Below, in pieces: positions 34,928 through 43,214 of a stretch of 64,000 nt of DNA. The translations under genes and the position numbers were made by a program. Below the pieces are notes generated by a model, which searched no databases, was not told the DNA's origin, and saw only the letters and a list, made by a program, of their open reading frames with translations. Each line of letters starts with the position of its first letter. Positions within the stretch are counted from its first letter, which is position 1. Origin of the DNA: UBA3537 sp038138145 (GTDB lineage: Bacteria; Bacteroidota; Bacteroidia; Flavobacteriales; Flavobacteriaceae); contig JAYQDD010000003.1 of the NCBI GenBank assembly GCA_038138145.1, positions 175,733 through 239,732 of the forward strand, given 5' to 3'.

Positions 34928-35309
34928 ACTTGTTGGCTAAATTGGGATCATAGCTCATAAAAAAATTAATCCAAATATTTCTCGATAGCCGCATAATAAC
35001 GGGCATGAAACCAACTAAAGTTCCTACAATACACCCAAAAGCGACCTTGAGTGAACTTCCCAAAAAGATATTGGAAACAATAAAAGCAGCCACAGCAAAG
35101 GCAATGCCTACTCCATAACTCACATACATAGACCCATAAAAGAACGAGGGTTCTATTTTATATTTTGTACCACAATGACTACAACGCTCATGCATTTTTA
35201 GCGTTTCTGAGAGATGGTAAGGGTTTTTTGTTTGATACATCAATTCTTGATGACACTTTGGGCATTTTCCAAATAAAATAGAGTACAGCTTATTTCCTTT
35301 TTTTAGCAT
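34917..35309 (-). CDS. DUF983 membrane protein with zinc-ribbon-like head
   Basis: A 130-aa protein from ATG 35309. Two CxxC pairs (GKCPKCHQEL and RCSHCGTKY) suggest a small metal-binding head, followed by two membrane segments (GVGIAFAVAAFIVSNIF and VAFGCIVGTLVGFMPVI). This matches DUF983, function unknown. An upstream TTG (35339) would overlap a -7 box and is rejected as start. Confidence 0.85.
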   Translation of the reverse strand: MLKKGNKLYSILFGKCPKCHQELMYQTKNPYHLSETLKMHERCSHCGTKYKIEPSFFYGSMYVSYGVGIAFAVAAFIVSNIFLGSSLKVAFGCIVGTLVGFMPVIMRLSRNIWINFFMSYDPNLANKSKT

Positions 35310-35336
35310 GGTAATTTGGTTATTTTTGCACAACTT

Positions 35337-35344
35337 CAAAAGTA
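35337..35344 (-). promoter_or_regulatory. -7 box (TACTTTTG) for the DUF983 gene
   Basis: Exact TAnnTTTG on the minus strand, ending 27 bases before the ATG at 35309. It overlaps the alternative TTG start, which supports the shorter protein. Confidence 0.45.
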
Positions 35345-35379
35345 CAAAAATGTAATTAATTTGAAGTTTATATTATAAA

Positions 35380-37293
35380 ATGCTAAACGTCCACCAACTC
35401 ACAATTTCATTTCAAGGAGAAGATCTTTTTGAAAATATTTCGTTTCGATTGCAATCGGGGCATCGTGTGGGATTGATTGGAAAAAATGGGGCTGGAAAAT
35501 CGACCTTACTTAAAATTATTTCAGGGGAATTAGAATACAATTCTGGTCAAATCAGTTTTGAAAAAAAAGATTTAAAAATTGGATTTTTAAAACAGGATAT
35601 TGATTTTGTTTATGGGCGTACCATTTTGGAAGAATCTTACCAGGCCTTCTCAGAACTTAAAGCGCTTGAGCGTCAGTTAGACGACATCAACACACAGTTG
35701 GCCGAGCGCACTGATTATGAAAGCCAAAGTTACCACGATTTGATGGTCGATTTGAATGAGGTACAACAGCAGTATGAAATTTTAGGGGGTTACAATTATC
35801 AAGGCGAAACAGAGAAAATTCTAATCGGTTTAGGATTTAAAAGAGAAGATTTTGATAAACTTACGGATACATTTTCTGGCGGTTGGCGTATGCGTATAGA
35901 GTTGGCCAAACTATTACTTCAGCAAAATGATATCCTTCTTTTGGATGAACCTACAAACCATTTGGATATTGAATCAATCATGTGGTTAGAGCAATTTTTG
36001 AAAAATTATACTGGTGCTGTAGTGATTGTTTCGCACGATAAAATGTTTTTGGACAACGTTACAAATAGAACTATTGAAATTGTTTTGGGTCAAATTTATG
36101 ATATGCCTAAACCTTACACCAAGTATTTAAAACTTCGTGCCGAACAAAAAGCATTGCAAATTGCTGCGCAAAAAAATCAACAAAAACAGATAGAACAAAC
36201 CGAAAAACTTATTGAAAAGTTTAGAGCCAAAGCTTCCAAAGCGACTATGGCGCAATCGCTCATTAAGAAGTTAGATAAAATTGAACGCATTCGTGTGGAT
36301 GAGGACGACAATAGCGTGATGAGTGTCCGTTTTCCAATTTCAATTCAACCTGGAAAAGTTGTTTTAGAAGCCCATAATGTGTCAAAGTCTTATGGTGATT
36401 TAGACGTTTTAAAACATGTTGATTTAATGGTTGAAAGGGGGCAGAAAGTTGCTTTTGTAGGTCAGAATGGGCAAGGAAAATCTACGCTGGCCAAAATTTT
36501 AGTTGGAGAACTTTCCGCAGAAGGGAATGTTAAGCTGGGGCATAATGTACAAGTGGGCTATTTTGCACAAAATCAAGCCGAATATTTGGATGGGAAAAAG
36601 ACGGTTTTGGATACCATGATTGATGAAGCCAATGAATCAAACCGTTCCAAAGTACGTGATATTTTAGGCGCATTTTTATTTCGTGGAGAGGCCGTAGAAA
36701 AGTATGTGAGTGTATTGTCTGGAGGGGAGCGCAATAGATTAGCTTTGGCAAAATTATTACTAAAACCACTCAATGTTTTGGTGATGGACGAACCTACAAA
36801 TCACTTGGATATTCAGTCTAAAAATGTATTAAAATCTGCTTTACAAAATTTTGAAGGCACTTTGCTTTTGGTGTCACACGATCGCGAGTTTTTGCAAGGA
36901 TTGAATGATGTTGTTTACGAATTTAAAGATCAAAAAATAAAACCCTATTTGGGCGATATTGACTTTTATTTAGAACAGCGACAATTGGAAAATTTACGCG
37001 AAGCTGAACGCAAAACAATTGTAAAAACAGAATCCAAAATAAGCAGTAATAAGCAGTCCTATGAAGCTCAAAAACAGTTAAAATCATTGAATAACCGTTT
37101 GAGTAAAGTGGAGTCTTCTATATCTTCTTTGGAGAAAGAGATTAAAGCCATTGATTTGGAACTCGAAATCAATTATGACAAAACAGTAGAAGACCCTAAT
37201 TTTTTTGATGCCTATCAAGAAAAAAAAGTAAAATTAGAGGAACTAATGAGCCAGTGGGAGACGCTTACAGAATCAATAGAACAACACAATTAA
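35380..37293 (+). CDS. ABC-F family ATPase
   Basis: A 637-aa soluble protein with two ABC ATPase domains and no membrane segments. First domain: Walker A GKNGAGKST, signature SGGWRMRIELAK, Walker B ILLLDEPTNHLD. Second domain: GQNGQGKST, SGGERNRLALAK and VLVMDEPTNHLD. A charged linker lies between them and a C-terminal coiled coil (about 550-637) after them. ABC-F proteins act on ribosomes. The subgroup (Uup-like or YheS-like) and any antibiotic link cannot be settled by eye. The stop overlaps the next ATG (TAATG). Confidence 0.92.
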   Translation: MLNVHQLTISFQGEDLFENISFRLQSGHRVGLIGKNGAGKSTLLKIISGELEYNSGQISFEKKDLKIGFLKQDIDFVYGRTILEESYQAFSELKALERQLDDINTQLAERTDYESQSYHDLMVDLNEVQQQYEILGGYNYQGETEKILIGLGFKREDFDKLTDTFSGGWRMRIELAKLLLQQNDILLLDEPTNHLDIESIMWLEQFLKNYTGAVVIVSHDKMFLDNVTNRTIEIVLGQIYDMPKPYTKYLKLRAEQKALQIAAQKNQQKQIEQTEKLIEKFRAKASKATMAQSLIKKLDKIERIRVDEDDNSVMSVRFPISIQPGKVVLEAHNVSKSYGDLDVLKHVDLMVERGQKVAFVGQNGQGKSTLAKILVGELSAEGNVKLGHNVQVGYFAQNQAEYLDGKKTVLDTMIDEANESNRSKVRDILGAFLFRGEAVEKYVSVLSGGERNRLALAKLLLKPLNVLVMDEPTNHLDIQSKNVLKSALQNFEGTLLLVSHDREFLQGLNDVVYEFKDQKIKPYLGDIDFYLEQRQLENLREAERKTIVKTESKISSNKQSYEAQKQLKSLNNRLSKVESSISSLEKEIKAIDLELEINYDKTVEDPNFFDAYQEKKVKLEELMSQWETLTESIEQHN

Positions 37294-37475
37294 TGGAAGA
37301 ACATTTTTATCAGTGTCCACATTGTTGGGAGCAAGTTTCCATTTTGGTGGACGTGTCGCAATCTGCTCAAACGTATATTGAAGATTGTGAAGTGTGTTGC
37401 AATCCGATTCAATTTCATATTCAATGTTCAGGTCAAGTTCTACAGTCTTTAGATGCTCAAAGTATCGATCAATAA
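37293..37475 (+). CDS. CPXCG-motif small cysteine-rich protein
   Basis: A 60-aa protein starting at ATG 37293, coupled to the ABC-F gene by TAATG. It has two cysteine pairs, QCPHCWEQ and CEVCCNPI, as in the CPXCG-motif cysteine-rich family (zinc-ribbon-like, function unknown). An in-frame start at 37254 inside the ABC-F gene would add 13 unrelated residues and is not used. Confidence 0.85.
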   Translation: MEEHFYQCPHCWEQVSILVDVSQSAQTYIEDCEVCCNPIQFHIQCSGQVLQSLDAQSIDQ

Positions 37476-37519
37476 GAAGATATTTCTAAAAAAGTTCTTT
37501 TTAAATAGGAAAAAGGTTG

Positions 37520-37527
37520 TATATTTG
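37520..37527 (+). promoter_or_regulatory. -7 box (TATATTTG) for tRNA-fMet
   Basis: Exact TAnnTTTG 11 bases before the mature 5' end of the tRNA, placing the transcript start a few bases upstream of it. Confidence 0.5.
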
Positions 37528-37538
37528 TCGTCCTATAC

Positions 37539-37611
<73 letters not shown>

Positions 37612-37621
37612 CTAAAACAAT

Positions 37622-37658
37622 AAAACGGTTATACTTTTATAAAGTGTAGCCGTTTTTA
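37622..37658 (+). terminator. Terminator after tRNA-fMet
   Basis: Stem AAAACGGTTATAC with GTGTAGCCGTTTT (two G-T pairs, otherwise paired), loop about 9 bases, then a T-rich run. It abuts the convergent phzF-like gene and may serve both directions. Confidence 0.75.
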
Positions 37659-38453
37659 TATTTTTAACTCCCATAGGAAAAAACTTTCATTGTAAGTAAT
37701 TGCCATTCCGCTGACATTTACTTTATTTTTATTATGAACACATCCGATTTGCCCTCCTCGTTTTGATAGTTGTAATGCGTTCATTTCTTTTTTTTGAAGT
37801 TTTTTTGACCAATATGGAATTAGAGTACAGTGGGCTGAACCTGTTACAGGATCTTCTAAAAAAGTAGCTTGAGGCGTAAAATAGCGAGAAACAAAATCGT
37901 GTGTTGTTCCAGGTGCAGTCACAATTACTCCCCCGGGGTCTAAATTTATTTTATCAAAAATAGAACGCTCTATTTCAATAGATTCAATGTCCGTTTGCGC
38001 TGTGTATACCAACAAATAGTCCCGGGATTTATAAACTTCTTTGGGTAAAATATTTAGTGCTTTGGCAATAGTGTCTGGGAGTTCTGCAGGAACACCCTCT
38101 CTTGTCGGCAATTCCATATGGTAAAATCCATCTTCACACCGTACCATGAGTCTTCCGCTTAAAGTTTCGAAGTGAATAATATTTTTTTTATACTCCAAAT
38201 GAGTATATAAACAATGCGCTGTTGCTAGTGTAGCATGACCGCATAGATCCATCTCAATATCAGGTGTAAACCAGAGCAAATGTATATGGTCCTTAAGCTC
38301 AACATAAAAAGCTGTTTCTGCTACAGCATTTTCTTTTGCAATGGCTAGCATCGTTGAATCTGGCAGCCACTTATCTAACCGTATCACACAGGCAGGATTG
38401 CCACCTGTCAACCGTTGTGTAAATGCATTGATGTGATAAACTTTTAATTTCAT
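37656..38453 (-). CDS. PhzF-family isomerase/epimerase-like protein
   Basis: A 265-aa protein of the PhzF (diaminopimelate-epimerase-like) fold. The catalytic Glu region AVAETAFYVE is near residues 43-52. Other signatures are the N-terminal AFTQRLTGGNPACVI, LCGHATLATAH, and LEDPVTGSAHCTLIPYW in the C-terminal half. It is not in a phenazine cluster, so the substrate is unknown. Cytoplasmic and single, facing the tRNA terminator. Confidence 0.88.
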   Translation of the reverse strand: MKLKVYHINAFTQRLTGGNPACVIRLDKWLPDSTMLAIAKENAVAETAFYVELKDHIHLLWFTPDIEMDLCGHATLATAHCLYTHLEYKKNIIHFETLSGRLMVRCEDGFYHMELPTREGVPAELPDTIAKALNILPKEVYKSRDYLLVYTAQTDIESIEIERSIFDKINLDPGGVIVTAPGTTHDFVSRYFTPQATFLEDPVTGSAHCTLIPYWSKKLQKKEMNALQLSKRGGQIGCVHNKNKVNVSGMAITYNESFFLWELKI

Positions 38454-38518
38454 AAGTGTAATTTATTACAATTAAATTAAAACTAAAATATTAATTTCAA
38501 AACGCAATCAAATTTTAT

Positions 38519-38526
38519 TATATTTG
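38519..38526 (+). promoter_or_regulatory. -7 box (TATATTTG) for the secreted protein gene
   Basis: Exact TAnnTTTG ending 25 bases before the ATG at 38552. Confidence 0.45.
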
Positions 38527-38551
38527 AGATTATTAACCAATTTATTTCAAA

Positions 38552-39298
38552 ATGAAAAAACTAATATTAGCATTATTTGTGTTTGCAGGAGCAAACTTAT
38601 CGGCTCAAGTTGCAAAGTCACGTTACATCAAAGTTGATGAAGACAAGGGGGAACAAGTTTATGAAGCTATAAAAGCAAAAACTCAGAAATACAATCAATC
38701 TGCAGAAAAAGGAGCACACTACACGTTCTATATTGAAACCGGACCTCGAGCAGGGCAATTATTTAGAGCCAGAATAGAACAAGATATGGCCGCTTTTGAT
38801 GAAGATGGTAGTCCAGAAGAATACCAAATGTGGAACGAAACCGTAGCACCTCATGTTACAAATGATTTACCACAAGTATGGTACTATAACAAAGATGTTT
38901 CTCACGAAATCACAGACCTTTGCGAAAAACCATTACGTCAAGTTATTCTATATAATATTGATCCTGCTAAAGCTGATGATTTTTGGACATTCCGCAAGCG
39001 TGTCTATGATGCTGTTGTAAAGTCTGATGCTCAGCTAGATATGGGCGTTTGGACTGTTTTTGCTGGGAATAGAGGGTTAAATGTGCTTGTCGGATTTGCT
39101 CACGAAAATCACGCCGAGATGGATTTGGATGGTTCGGAAGAGTGGTCTAAAGTAGTTGCTGCATATAATGAAGTAAATGGAGAAGATCAATTTAAGACGG
39201 ACAACGCTAAACTAAGAGAAAGCATGTCTGCGTGGGGCAACAGTACTCAACTGTGGACTTTTTTACCCGAACTAAGTTCACCATGCGTGACTCCATAA
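38552..39298 (+). CDS. Secreted protein of unknown function
   Basis: A 248-aa protein with a Sec signal (about 1-19, KKLILALFVFAGANLSAQ). The rest is soluble and acidic, with two related-looking halves. Each carries a basic/aromatic segment followed by a statement of WxxVVAAYNEV or similar type (SRYIKVDEDKGEQVYEAI in the first half, KADDFWTFRKRVYDAV in the second). That could be two ferredoxin-like units, as in stress-responsive barrel domains, but this is speculative. I do not recognise the family. It has its own promoter and terminator. Confidence 0.7.
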   Translation: MKKLILALFVFAGANLSAQVAKSRYIKVDEDKGEQVYEAIKAKTQKYNQSAEKGAHYTFYIETGPRAGQLFRARIEQDMAAFDEDGSPEEYQMWNETVAPHVTNDLPQVWYYNKDVSHEITDLCEKPLRQVILYNIDPAKADDFWTFRKRVYDAVVKSDAQLDMGVWTVFAGNRGLNVLVGFAHENHAEMDLDGSEEWSKVVAAYNEVNGEDQFKTDNAKLRESMSAWGNSTQLWTFLPELSSPCVTP

Positions 39299-39334
39299 TT
39301 TATAGAGTTTAGAATATATTTCATCTATCAATCT

Positions 39335-39370
39335 AAACAGCCTGTAGCTTTCTTATAGGCTGTTTTTTTT
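39335..39370 (+). terminator. Terminator after the secreted protein gene
   Basis: Arms AAACAGCCT (39335-39343) and AGGCTGTTT (39357-39365), with extra pairing inside, followed by a run of T residues. Confidence 0.85.
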
Positions 39371-39445
39371 TAGTTATTGGATAGAACTTAACACTTATTT
39401 ATTAACAATTAATTACAGTTCCCTTATTTTAATACATTATAAAAT

Positions 39446-39463
39446 CACAACAATTATGTTGTG
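39446..39463. repeat. Inverted repeat CACAACA-N4-TGTTGTG, candidate operator
   Basis: Perfect 7-base arms around ATTA. It has the size and symmetry of a dimeric regulator site and lies directly before the first ATGAGT motif. It could also form a small hairpin in RNA. Confidence 0.5.
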
Positions 39464-39464
39464 G

Positions 39465-39554
39465 TAAAATGAGTATTTTTTATCGGCTAAAACTCATCAA
39501 TAACTCACATATTAAGTTCTTTTTTGATTTTTTACTGGTATAAAATGAGTTTTA
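39465..39554. repeat. Three ATGAGT-core repeats upstream of the glucan operon
   Basis: TAAAATGAGT occurs identically at 39465-39474 and 39541-39550. TAAAACTCAT at 39488-39497 is the exact reverse complement of ATGAGTTTTA at 39545-39554. The arrangement (direct, inverted, direct) looks like repeated protein-binding sites. Confidence 0.5.
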
Positions 39555-39726
39555 CTATCTTAATACCTTTTTTAAATAAAATCAATCTGTATACTAATTG
39601 TAGTGTTTTATTATTACAGCAAACTAAAAAATAGCCCTATTTTGTGATGGTGTTTTTTTTGAAATAAAAACACATTTTTTTTGAATAGACAACAAACAAC
39701 CAATTACAATTATTGACAAATTTTAA

Positions 39727-42700
39727 ATGGATTTAAATAACAAAATATACATAGGTAAGAACGCTGCAAATTTTTCGAATCAAGAAGTTTCGGGTGAAGA
39801 GGTAAATTTTGGCAACGAAGTTTTTTACAAGATCTCAAATTTTAACAAAATGCGCCCATTCTTTATGAGCATCGTAAGCAATTCTGATCATTGGATGTTC
39901 ATATCAAGCACAGGAGGACTTTCTGCAGGAAGAAAAAATAGCAATTACGCTCTTTTTCCATATTATACAGACGACAAAATTACAGAATCAAGCGAGCACA
40001 CAGGAAGTAAGTCGATTTTCTTGGTTCATAAAGGAGAAAAAGTTTTTCTTTGGGAACCATTTTCTAGCCGCCAAGAAGGGGTTTATGAAGTCTCTCGAAA
40101 TTTATACAAAAATGCATATGGTAACAAGGTTATATTTGAAGAAATTAATCATGACCTTGAAGTTTCATTTACATATGAATGGAATTCAAGTGATACATTT
40201 GGTTTTGTACGCAAATCAACCTTAAAAAATACTTCAGAACAGGTCGTTGATATCCGTTTGTTGGATGGTATTCAAAATATTTTACCCTACGGAGTAGAAG
40301 ATGCACTTCAAAACAGTACCAGTAATTTAGTAGATGCCTACAAAAAATGTGAACTCGAAGTCGATACTGGTCTTGGTATTTATTCTTTGAGTGCCATTAT
40401 TGTAGACAAAGCTGAACCAAGTGAAGCGCTTAAAGCAAATGTAGTTTGGTCACTTGGTTTAAATTCATCAAAAAAACTCATTTCATCTACACAAGTTGAA
40501 GCGTTTAGAAGAGGAAAACAAATCAATGAAGAAATTGACATTAAAGCAGAACGCGGCGCCTACCTTTTGACGGCCGACATTACACTTGATAAAAATGCAC
40601 AAGAACAATGGACTCTCGTGGCCAATGTGAATCAATCCATCAACGATATTGTTGAAATTAAGAAGCACATCAAAAATCAATCAACACTACTTCAAGAACT
40701 AAACGATTCTGTTGAAGAAGGTACGCAACAACTTATTGCTTTGGTTGGTGCTTCAGATGGACTTCAACTAACTTCTGATCGTACTCGAAATACAAGGCAT
40801 TTTGCCAATACCATGTTTAACATCATGCGTGGAGGTATTTTTGACCACAATTACATTATTGAAAAAGATGATTTCAACGCTTACATAGAAAATGCAAATC
40901 ACAAAGTATTTTTTAAGAAGTCGAGTATTTTAAACGCACTTCCAGATTCATTTGATTTGAGCCATTTGAAATCTATAGCTCAAGCCGATGATGACAAAAA
41001 CTTTAAGCGTTTGTGTTACGAATACCTTCCATTAAAATTCAGTCGACGTCATGGAGATCCTAGTAGACCTTGGAACAAGTTTTCCATCAATACTAGAAAT
41101 GAAGACGGTTCAAAAATTTTGGACTATCAAGGAAACTGGCGTGATATCTTCCAAAACTGGGAAGCACTTGTGCATTCCTATCCAGAGTTTATTGAGGGGA
41201 TGATCCACAAATTCTTGAATGCAACAACTTTCGATGGATACAACCCGTACAGAGTTACCAAAGATGGATTTGATTGGGAAACCATCGAACCAGACAACCC
41301 TTGGTCTTACATTGGTTATTGGGGGGATCACCAGATAATTTATTTGCTCAAGTTTTTAGAATTTATTGAAAAATATTACCCAAACAAATTGGAGAGTTAT
41401 TTTTCGAAGGACTTATTTGTATATGCCAATGTTCCGTACCGAATCAAACCTTACGAGCAAATCCTTAAAGATCCAAAAAACACTATTGACTTTGACCACG
41501 AAGTAGAAGCAAAAATTCAACTAAAACGCGATGAAATCGGTGTAGATGGTGCATTGTTAAGGGATAAAAACATATTTATTTATAAGGTCAATTTTATTGA
41601 GAAAATTTTGGCAACTGTTTTGGCAAAAATTTCAAACTTTATTCCCGAAGGTGGTATTTGGATGAATACCCAACGCCCAGAATGGAACGATGCAAACAAT
41701 GCATTGGTAGGAAATGGTGTTTCCATGGTAACGCTATACTACTTGCGTAGATTTTTGAAATTTTTTGCCACTACTTTAGATAGCACTTCAGCAAAAGATG
41801 TCGAGGTTTCTGTGGAACTCATTGAGTTTTTTAACCAAGTAACCAAAACCCTTCAAGACAACAAACACCTTCTCTCGGGATCCATTTCTGATGTTGACCG
41901 TAAAACAATTTTAGATGGTCTTGGTGTTGCTGGTAGTCAATACCGTACAACAATTTATGACCAAAGTTTTTCAGGAGAGAAAAGTACGCTCAATTTAGAT
42001 GAAATTTCAAATTTTGTTTCTGTGGCTTTAGAACACTTAGAACATTCTATTGAAGCCAACAAAAGACAAGACAACCTTTACCATGCCTATAACCTAATGA
42101 CCATTGAAGGTGATGATGCGGTTTCTGTATCTTATTTACCAGAAATGTTAGAAGGTCAAGTGGCAGTTTTGAGCTCGGGCTATCTCTCAGTTGAAGAATC
42201 TTTAAGTGTTTTAGACGCCTTAAAAGCGAGTGCCTTATTTAGACCAGACCAATACAGCTATATATTGTATCCAAACAAAACGTTGCCGCGATTTGTTGCC
42301 AAAAATACAATTTCTAAAGCACAAGTATCGTCGTCAAAGCTTTTACAACAATTAGTAGAGGCGGGGAATATACAAGTCATCACCAAGGACAGAAATGGTG
42401 AATATCATTTCAATGGTAATTTCAATAATGTGGACAGTTTAAAAGCCGCAATAAAAAATTTACCAGAAGAATTTACAGCTTTAGCAACCAAAGAATCCGA
42501 GAATGTATATGCTATTTTTGAAGCTATTTTTGATCACAAATCGTTTACAGGTCGATCGGGGACTTTCTTTGGCTACGAAGGTTTAGGATCGATATATTGG
42601 CATATGGTTTCTAAGTTGTTATTGGCAGCATTTGAGACCACACAAAAAGCCATAGATGAACAAAATGATCCAGCAATAATTGGAAGACTTTTTGATCATT

Positions 42701-43185
42701 ATTTCGAGATAAATGCTGGTATTGGTGCACATAAATCTCCGGAACTGTATGGGGCTTTCCCTACAGATCCATATTCACATACACCAGGTGGAAAAGGAGC
42801 ACAACAACCCGGAATGACAGGTCAAGTGAAAGAAGATATTTTGTGTCGATTTGGTGAGTTGGGTATGCGTGTAACTGATGGAATTCTTGGTTTCGACTCA
42901 AGTATTTTGAAAGCTTCTGAGTTTTTACAAACTGCGGATAATTTTGAATATGTGGACGTTGCGCAACAAAAACAAAGTATCGCATTGCAAAAGGATAGTT
43001 TGGCATTTACAGTGTGTCAAGTTCCTGTGGTGTACAAAAAGGCTTCCAAAGCTTCAACTTCTGTTGAGTTTTTTGATGGTCCAACCAAAATGTTTGATAC
43101 CAATTCATTAGATGCCGAAACAACAAAGCATGTCTTTGAACGTACACACAAAGTAAAACAGATAACTGTTTTTGTGGTTAAATAG
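39727..43185 (+). CDS. Large cytoplasmic glycoside phosphorylase, GH149-like (beta-1,3-glucan)
   Basis: A 1152-aa protein with no signal peptide. The N-terminal ~330 residues look like a beta-sandwich with GH94-clan character. A helical linker follows, then an (alpha/alpha)6-type catalytic region with HGDPSRPWNKFSI (442-454), YQGNWRDIFQNWEAL (467-481), YWGDHQ (531-536) and RPEWNDANNAL (650-660). Asp655 is the likely general acid, by analogy with the WND of cellobiose phosphorylases. A late segment HTPGGKGAQQPGMTGQVKED fits a phosphate-site loop. Size, cytoplasmic location and GH17/GH30 neighbours best fit GH149 beta-1,3-oligoglucan phosphorylases, which release glucose-1-phosphate. GH161 or another GH94-clan family remains possible. 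Confidence 0.72.
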   Translation: MDLNNKIYIGKNAANFSNQEVSGEEVNFGNEVFYKISNFNKMRPFFMSIVSNSDHWMFISSTGGLSAGRKNSNYALFPYYTDDKITESSEHTGSKSIFLVHKGEKVFLWEPFSSRQEGVYEVSRNLYKNAYGNKVIFEEINHDLEVSFTYEWNSSDTFGFVRKSTLKNTSEQVVDIRLLDGIQNILPYGVEDALQNSTSNLVDAYKKCELEVDTGLGIYSLSAIIVDKAEPSEALKANVVWSLGLNSSKKLISSTQVEAFRRGKQINEEIDIKAERGAYLLTADITLDKNAQEQWTLVANVNQSINDIVEIKKHIKNQSTLLQELNDSVEEGTQQLIALVGASDGLQLTSDRTRNTRHFANTMFNIMRGGIFDHNYIIEKDDFNAYIENANHKVFFKKSSILNALPDSFDLSHLKSIAQADDDKNFKRLCYEYLPLKFSRRHGDPSRPWNKFSINTRNEDGSKILDYQGNWRDIFQNWEALVHSYPEFIEGMIHKFLNATTFDGYNPYRVTKDGFDWETIEPDNPWSYIGYWGDHQIIYLLKFLEFIEKYYPNKLESYFSKDLFVYANVPYRIKPYEQILKDPKNTIDFDHEVEAKIQLKRDEIGVDGALLRDKNIFIYKVNFIEKILATVLAKISNFIPEGGIWMNTQRPEWNDANNALVGNGVSMVTLYYLRRFLKFFATTLDSTSAKDVEVSVELIEFFNQVTKTLQDNKHLLSGSISDVDRKTILDGLGVAGSQYRTTIYDQSFSGEKSTLNLDEISNFVSVALEHLEHSIEANKRQDNLYHAYNLMTIEGDDAVSVSYLPEMLEGQVAVLSSGYLSVEESLSVLDALKASALFRPDQYSYILYPNKTLPRFVAKNTISKAQVSSSKLLQQLVEAGNIQVITKDRNGEYHFNGNFNNVDSLKAAIKNLPEEFTALATKESENVYAIFEAIFDHKSFTGRSGTFFGYEGLGSIYWHMVSKLLLAAFETTQKAIDEQNDPAIIGRLFDHYFEINAGIGAHKSPELYGAFPTDPYSHTPGGKGAQQPGMTGQVKEDILCRFGELGMRVTDGILGFDSSILKASEFLQTADNFEYVDVAQQKQSIALQKDSLAFTVCQVPVVYKKASKASTSVEFFDGPTKMFDTNSLDAETTKHVFERTHKVKQITVFVVK

Positions 43186-43214
43186 AAAAAAGTACTAAAC
43201 GCGAACAAAAATAA

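Larger units (their letters stand above)
39371..39726 (+). promoter_or_regulatory. Gene-free control region of the glucan operon
   Basis: AT-rich stretch with no credible coding frame. It holds a perfect 7-base inverted repeat (39446-39463) and three copies of an ATGAGT-core motif (39465-39474, 39488-39497, 39541-39554), listed separately. No exact TAnnTTTG box is found. CTATTTTG near 39640 is close but one base short in spacing. It most likely contains the operon promoter and regulator sites. Confidence 0.6.

Noticed and set aside
37254..37292. Longer start for the CPXCG protein inside the ABC-F gene
   Set aside because: The 13 extra residues are the out-of-frame reading of the ABC-F end; the TAATG-coupled ATG at 37293 gives the family-length protein.
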